From Bacteroidales bacterium UBA3724 (GTDB taxonomy: Bacteria; Bacteroidota; Bacteroidia; Bacteroidales; P3), in the NCBI GenBank assembly GCA_002371315.1, contig DFHL01000110.1, positions 3,083 to 13,732 of the forward strand: a DNA stretch of 10,650 bases, read 5' to 3'. Positions 7,564 to 10,650 of this stretch are shown here, piece by piece; within the stretch, counting starts at the first letter, position 1, and each line of letters starts with the position of its first letter. A program made the translations under genes and the position numbers. The notes below the pieces were generated by a model. The model saw only the letters and a list, made by a program, of their open reading frames with translations, was not told the origin of the DNA and did no database searches.

Positions 7564-7626
7564 ATATCGTGTAGTTGATTGATTATACAATATTTAAACC
7601 GTTTGCACCTCTGCGGAGCAAACAAA

Positions 7627-7658
7627 CAAAAATACTATTTTTTTTTGAAATGGAAAAA
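7627..7658 (-). promoter_or_regulatory. Candidate promoter of the sufC-led operon
   Basis: On the minus strand TATTTTTG (7634-7627) is identical to the -7 element of the tRNA-Val promoter. The -33 position 20 bases upstream is only T-rich (TTTT, 7658-7655) rather than TTTG. The predicted leader before the sufC ATG (7563) is about 55-60 bases. I see no IscR- or Fur-like palindrome that I could defend. Confidence 0.5.
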
Positions 7659-7671
7659 GTTTGTAAATTTG
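7640..7671 (+). promoter_or_regulatory. Candidate promoter of the DUF62-family gene
   Basis: TAAATTTG (7664-7671) matches the -7 pattern TAnnTTTG. Upstream is a T-tract (7638-7646) ending in TTTG (7644-7647), 16 bases before the -7 element; the position 20 bases upstream (7640-7643) reads TTTT. The leader to the start codon at 7743 would be about 65 bases and holds a small hairpin AGCCG-GAA-CGGCT (7688-7700). This promoter overlaps the divergent sufC promoter in the A/T tract. Confidence 0.5.
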
Positions 7672-7742
7672 CAAAATGGACATAATGAGCCGGAACGGCT
7701 GTTGTCCGTTGATTTATAAGCATATAAAATACATCTTCGAAT

Positions 7743-8567
7743 ATGAATGCGCCTATTGTTACTCTTACAACCGACTGGGGCTGCCGCGACTTCTTTGCCG
7801 CAATGGTCAAAGGCAGGCTCTGCTCGCTGCTTCCCGACGTGAAGATTGTCGACATCAGCCACAGCCAGCAGTGGAACGACTCGGCTAAAACCATTGGCAT
7901 TCTGCGCTATGGCTGCCCGGCGTTCCCCGAAGGCACGGTGCACATCGTCGACGTGGGCTGCGAACGCCAGCTGGCCGACAGGCGTCCTGCGCCGGGCATC
8001 GTCGTGCCGACGCTGGCGCATTGGCGCGGGCAGTTCATCATCTGCAGCGACCGTCGCCTGCTCGAGCAGTCGCTCGACGCGCCCTGTGACGTTGTCGAGC
8101 TGCCACTGCCCGAAGGCGTGCGCTCATATTCGTTCCTTGCCTACGACCTGTATTGCAGTGTCGTCCAGCGCCTTGCCCAGGGCGAAACGCCCGATGCCAT
8201 CGGTACGCCGTGCGAGCCCTTGCGGTGGCGTATGCAGCCGCAGGCACAGCCCGATGGCGACACGCTGGTGGCTATGGTCACGGGCATCGACAACTACGGC
8301 AACGCCAACCTCAACATCAGCTACGACGACTTCGAGGCTATGCGCGCCGGTCGCCGCTTCAAGGTCAAAATCGAATGGCGTATGGGCAGCAGCGACCGCT
8401 TCGAGGACATATCGGGCATCAGCCGTCACTATAGCGACGTGCGGATGGGCAACATACTGCTCACCGTCTCGGTCACCGGCCAGCTGCAGATAGCCATCAA
8501 CAAAGGCTCGGCGGCGCAGCTCATCGGCCTTGGCTACGCCTCGCGCTGCCATTTCCAGTTCGAATAA
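7743..8567 (+). CDS. DUF62 / SAM hydroxide adenosyltransferase-family protein, divergent active site
   Basis: The 274-residue protein aligns end to end with the family that includes SAM hydrolases (SAM + water to adenosine + methionine) and the SAM chlorinase/fluorinase enzymes. The N-terminal motif VTLTTDWGCRDFF (6-18) is followed by VKG (22-24), PDVKIVDISH (31-40), FPEGTVHIVD (61-70), the GIDNYGNANLNIS motif of the C-terminal domain (181-193), and LQIAINKGSAAQLIGL (248-263). The length is normal. Several SAM-contacting or catalytic positions look changed: the DPGVG loop is DVGCE (70-74), the pDNG motif reads CSDRR (101-105), and the H/S-x-RD-x-F motif reads FLAYDLY (131-137). Bacteroidota members generally lack DPGVG, so that change alone is not remarkable; the other two are. 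The protein may act on another ligand or be inactive. It is a single-gene unit transcribed away from the suf operon. Family confident, activity uncertain. Confidence 0.9.
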   Translation: MNAPIVTLTTDWGCRDFFAAMVKGRLCSLLPDVKIVDISHSQQWNDSAKTIGILRYGCPAFPEGTVHIVDVGCERQLADRRPAPGIVVPTLAHWRGQFIICSDRRLLEQSLDAPCDVVELPLPEGVRSYSFLAYDLYCSVVQRLAQGETPDAIGTPCEPLRWRMQPQAQPDGDTLVAMVTGIDNYGNANLNISYDDFEAMRAGRRFKVKIEWRMGSSDRFEDISGISRHYSDVRMGNILLTVSVTGQLQIAINKGSAAQLIGLGYASRCHFQFE

Positions 8568-8568
8568 A

Positions 8569-8621
8569 ACGAAAACGAAGACGAAAACGATAACTTCGTA
8601 CGAAAACGAAGACGAAAACGA
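8569..8621. repeat. Purine-rich direct repeat, two identical 22-bp copies
   Basis: An exact 22-bp sequence occurs at 8569-8590 and again at 8600-8621, separated by 9 bases (TAACTTCGT), a period of 31. Each copy is itself built from near-hexamer units ACGAAA, ACGAAG, ACGAAA, ACGA. The block starts 2 bases after the stop codon of the DUF62-family gene. No inverted symmetry is present that would make it a terminator by itself; it runs into the A-tract flanking the hairpin at 8631-8673. Confidence 0.85.
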
Positions 8622-8673
8622 AAAAAAAGAAAAGCGGAAAACTGCCCTGATGCGTCAGCCAGTTTTCCGCTTT
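8621..8673 (-). terminator. Strong terminator hairpin between convergent genes
   Basis: A perfect 14-bp stem AAAGCGGAAAACTG (8631-8644) pairs with CAGTTTTCCGCTTT (8660-8673); inside the loop, CTGA/TCAG adds 4 bp around a TGCG tetraloop. On the minus strand the hairpin is followed by TCTTTTTTTT (8630-8621), an excellent T-tract for ending the recX-DUF3078 transcript, 44 bases after its stop codon. On the plus strand it is followed by a weaker pyrimidine run (TTTCCG repeats), so it may also end the DUF62-family transcript. Confidence 0.85.
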
Positions 8674-8690
8674 CCGTTTTCCGCTTTCCG
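8663..8690. repeat. Tandem 14-bp repeat (TTTTCCGCTTTCCG x2)
   Basis: Two exact head-to-tail copies lie at 8663-8676 and 8677-8690, followed by a partial CTT. The first copy overlaps the right arm of the terminator stem, so the second could offer an alternative pairing partner for the left arm (GCGGAAAA), giving a larger competing hairpin. Confidence 0.85.
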
Positions 8691-8716
8691 CTTAAAGCGT
8701 ATCGTTCTCCGTTCTA

Positions 8717-9820
8717 TCAGCTCTTGGGCGTCTTCCAGTTGAAGAAGACCTGGATGCCGGCCATCTGGTAGATCTGCCAGTGGCCCCAGTTGCCCATACC
8801 GGCGAAGTCGGTGTCCCATTTCAGGTTGAGGGCGAAGTTGGCCGAAATGTGCTTCGAGAAGCGATAGTCAAGCTTCAGCTCGAAGTCGAGGTCGGTCTCG
8901 AAGGCGCGGCGCTTCATCCAGCCAAAGTCCTGCAGGTCGGTCCAGGTTTCGCCTTCGGCAAGGGTGTATTTCGATTCGGTGGCGATGTTGTCGCCCCAAG
9001 CCATATTCTTGGGTTTCTTGTAGTCGTAGAAGAGTTCGGCGCGGGCATAGAGGTCCAGGTTGGGCAGGATGTCCTTCTTGAGGTACATACCTTTGACATA
9101 CGAACCGAGGGCGAAATAGGCGTGGGTGAAGGTCGACGGGTCGGCGGCGTTGAAGTCGTCGCCCTGGATGACGCCGTAGGTGTAGCCGTTGGCGATGAGC
9201 GTGTCGCTGTAGACGAAGGTGGTCTTGCCGGTCAGGAACGAGAGCGAGACGGACCAGTTCTCCTTCTTCAGCTCGAACGAGAGGGCGGTGGTCAGATAGC
9301 CGGGAGCCAGGAAGCTCGACACCTCGGTGGCGATGGCGTTGTAGCCGATGCCCTCATATGTGTAGCCCTTGCCGAACTGCGACTTGAAGTTGGCCGTGAA
9401 ACTGGCGCCCCAGTCCTTGTAGGCCTTCCACGACAGGGCCGAGGTCAGGTCGATTTTGTCGTTGCTCTTGCGGCGTGTCTCGAAGCGTCCGCCCACGCTG
9501 TCGGCGGCCGAGTTGTCGAGGTCCTGCCAGGCGAAGCCGTAGGCCAGGTCGACCACGTTGTCCCACACGTAGTGCGGATGGGTGTACTTGTAGTTGCCGA
9601 AGAAGGTGCCGGTGATGTCGATCTGCGAGTTGCCGGTGGCCGACCAGTTGTGGTAGAGGAACTCACCGATTTTCAGTGCCGGGGTTGTCGATGTGGTCCA
9701 CGCGCCTTTGGGCGTGTTGGTGGGTTCGTCGGCGTTGGGGGTCAGGCCCTCGCCGTCGGCTTTTGCAATGGGCGCTGCCATTATGGCCAGCGCGGCCAGA
9801 AGGAATATTTTTTTTATCAT
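8717..9820 (-). CDS. DUF3078 family outer-membrane beta-barrel protein
   Basis: The 367-residue product is read from the ATG at 9820, which places a normal signal peptide at the N-terminus (MIKKIFLLAALAIMAAPIAKA, likely cleavage after residue 21). An in-frame ATG 36 bases upstream would add a polar extension and is less likely. The mature protein is rich in alternating aromatic/polar strands, for example QIDITGTFFGNYKY (66-79), WDNVVDLAYGFAW (86-98), SFELKKENWSVSLSF (181-195), FELKLDYRFSKHISANFAL (313-331) and IQVFFNW (356-362), and ends close to its last strand, as outer-membrane barrels do. This resembles the Bacteroidota DUF3078 family, whose function is not known. The gap from recX is 58 bases with no obvious promoter, so cotranscription with recX is plausible. 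A strong terminator follows. Barrel nature is well supported; the family name is likely. Confidence 0.88.
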   Translation of the reverse strand: MIKKIFLLAALAIMAAPIAKADGEGLTPNADEPTNTPKGAWTTSTTPALKIGEFLYHNWSATGNSQIDITGTFFGNYKYTHPHYVWDNVVDLAYGFAWQDLDNSAADSVGGRFETRRKSNDKIDLTSALSWKAYKDWGASFTANFKSQFGKGYTYEGIGYNAIATEVSSFLAPGYLTTALSFELKKENWSVSLSFLTGKTTFVYSDTLIANGYTYGVIQGDDFNAADPSTFTHAYFALGSYVKGMYLKKDILPNLDLYARAELFYDYKKPKNMAWGDNIATESKYTLAEGETWTDLQDFGWMKRRAFETDLDFELKLDYRFSKHISANFALNLKWDTDFAGMGNWGHWQIYQMAGIQVFFNWKTPKS

Positions 9821-9878
9821 ATCGTTGTTTTTTTGTGTTTTAGTCTCGGTTTGCATCCCTTTCGGCGCCGCTGCGGCC

Positions 9879-10373
9879 CTATTCGCACGAGTTGTCGGCC
9901 AGCAGTTCCTGCAGGACGGTGTGGATTTCCGACTGCTCGAAGCCGTGCGAGGCCAGAAACGAGGTCATCTTCGACCGCAGCTTGAAGTGGTCCGGCTCGT
10001 GCAGCGTGCGCAGCTTGCTTTCGGCCAGGGCGCGCAGCGTGTCGGTGTACTGCTCGGTGTCGAGCTGCTGCAAGGCATTGGCAATGATGCGGTTGTCGAT
10101 GCGCTTGTTGCGGAGCATATAGTTGATTTTGATGCGTCCCCATTTCTGCAGGTGCAGCTTGGATTCGCAGTAGATGCGGCAATAGCGGGCCTCGTCGATA
10201 TATTCGTTCTCGACAAGGTGGTCGACAATGTGCACCGATGCCTCCCTGTCGGCTCCCCAGGCCAGCAACTTTTCCATCATCGATGTGCGGCATTGTTCGG
10301 CCGTGGCGCAATAGCTTTCAGCCTTCGCTATGAAGGCTTTGTCAGCGTCGGTGAACTTGTATTTGTCTGACAT
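9879..10373 (-). CDS. recX: RecX, regulator of RecA recombinase
   Basis: The 164-residue, mostly helical, highly charged protein has the three-helix repeat layout of RecX. The core repeat YIDEARYCRIYCESK...KWGRIKINYMLRNKRIDNRIIANAL (about 58-101) matches the family's yiDd.rfa..f...r....G..rI...L..kgi pattern, and a third, weaker repeat covers about 128-157 (KLRSKMTSFLASHGF). The length fits Bacteroidota members. RecX binds RecA filaments and usually limits them in the cytoplasm. recA is not in this window. A promoter with TATTTTTG lies about 86-116 bases upstream, giving a leader of roughly 75-80 bases. The DUF3078 gene follows after 58 bases. Confidence 0.93.
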   Translation of the reverse strand: MSDKYKFTDADKAFIAKAESYCATAEQCRTSMMEKLLAWGADREASVHIVDHLVENEYIDEARYCRIYCESKLHLQKWGRIKINYMLRNKRIDNRIIANALQQLDTEQYTDTLRALAESKLRTLHEPDHFKLRSKMTSFLASHGFEQSEIHTVLQELLADNSCE

Positions 10374-10458
10374 TGGGGTGGCCTGTGGAATGTTAATATT
10401 AGTGTATTATGTTGGTTTATAGCCTTCTGCCTTTTGGGTCGAAGGCGGATTTGCAAGG

Positions 10459-10489
10459 CAAAAATACAAAAAAATCCAAACACGGGCAA
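10459..10489 (-). promoter_or_regulatory. Candidate promoter of recX
   Basis: On the minus strand TTG (10489-10487) is followed after 20 bases by TATTTTTG (10466-10459), the same -7 element as the tRNA-Val and sufC promoters. The leader to the recX start at 10373 contains no SOS box that I recognise; LexA sites differ between Bacteroidota species, so regulation by DNA damage cannot be judged. Confidence 0.6.
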
Positions 10490-10507
10490 CCTTTGGCCTC
10501 TTTTTTC

Positions 10508-10554
10508 AAAAAAAACGCACTCCCCGCCGCCCGTTCCCGCCGCTGCCGGCGGGG
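10508..10554 (-). terminator. Possible GC-rich terminator of an upstream minus-strand gene outside the window
   Basis: Two overlapping stem options exist: CCCGCCG/CGGCGGG around a CTGC loop (10536-10542 with 10547-10553), or CCCCGCCG/CGGCGGGG (10522-10529 with 10547-10554). On the minus strand the larger one is followed after 6 bases by eight T residues (10515-10508). This fits a terminator for a gene ending beyond the right edge, but the loop is long and the pairing ambiguous. I see no supported coding sequence between 10374 and 10650. Confidence 0.35.
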
Positions 10555-10650
10555 GATGGATGCCTTGCCGGGCGCCGAGCGGCTCGGAAAGGGCCGTCCG
10601 GGGCCTTCGCAACGCGCTGATTGCCACCACCAGCACTGCCCGTTGTACAG

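Noticed and set aside
7676..7888. A 70-codon plus-strand frame starting just after the candidate promoter
   Set aside because: Most of it overlaps the DUF62-family gene in another frame, and its start is too close to the -7 element for a normal leader.
8569..8690. Repeats at 8569-8690 as a CRISPR array
   Set aside because: The copies are only two per type, spacing is 9 bases or none, and the units are simple-sequence-like; no cas genes are nearby.
8530..8742. A 70-codon plus-strand frame across the repeat region (KTKTKT, ENEDEN runs)
   Set aside because: Its low-complexity residues come from the DNA repeat; it starts inside the DUF62-family gene and runs through the terminator hairpin.
8780..9985. 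A 401-codon plus-strand open frame opposite the DUF3078 gene and part of recX
   Set aside because: It crosses two real genes and their spacer and shows only Val/Gly/Glu-rich low-complexity sequence.
10328..10636. A 102-codon minus-strand frame upstream of recX
   Set aside because: It overlaps the recX start and the promoter region, and its Pro/Arg/Gly-rich composition resembles no protein family.

Overview
The window looks like the chromosome of a member of the Bacteroidales, or at least the Bacteroidota. The coding regions are fairly GC-rich and the spacers are sharply AT-rich. Recognisable Shine-Dalgarno sequences are scarce. The upstream regions carry the Bacteroidota-type promoter (-7 TAnnTTTG with a TTTG/TTG-like -33 element about 20 bases upstream). 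Several families are ones I know mainly from this phylum (DUF4296 lipoprotein, DUF3078 outer-membrane protein, the TPR/propeller/OmpA-like PorE architecture). I cannot name a genus from sequence alone. No mobile element, CRISPR array, phage gene or restriction system is visible; the content is mostly housekeeping and cell-envelope genes.

Layout. 1-1839 (minus strand): a DUF4296 lipoprotein gene followed 7 bases later by a YifB/ComM-type Mg-chelatase-like AAA+ ATPase that runs off the left edge. 1852-2015 (minus): a tRNA-Val(UAC) with encoded CCA, its own well-formed promoter and a terminator; the terminator lies just 12 bases before the DUF4296 start codon. 2109-7563 (minus): a tightly packed four-gene run read as sufC, sufD (4-base overlap), a PorE-like TPR/propeller/OmpA-like periplasmic protein (7-base gap) and an MsbA-type ABC exporter (13-base gap). 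7564-7742: a divergent promoter region. 7743-8567 (plus): a DUF62-family (SAM hydroxide adenosyltransferase / SAM-hydrolase-like) protein. 8568-8716: a spacer between convergent genes, packed with purine-rich direct repeats, a 14-bp-stem terminator hairpin and a tandem 14-mer. 8717-10373 (minus): recX followed by a DUF3078 outer-membrane beta-barrel gene, with a promoter upstream of recX. 10374-10650: recX leader and a GC-rich stretch with inverted repeats, with no supported gene.

How the genes fit together. SufC and SufD are two of the three scaffold subunits of the SUF iron-sulfur assembly system, but sufB and sufS are not next to them here. The same apparent transcript continues into two envelope genes. 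RecX tempers RecA recombination activity, and ComM is a helicase of natural transformation and recombination in other bacteria; they sit at opposite ends of the window and nothing shows that they are linked.

Nothing here is clearly a new biological system. The points most worth a second look are the short SufD with a Cys-rich tail, a DUF62 protein lacking expected ligand and catalytic residues, an OmpA-like domain that has lost its peptidoglycan-binding loop, the tRNA-terminator/DUF4296 arrangement, and the repeat-rich convergent spacer. Comparisons with family consensus sequences were made from memory, not by search.
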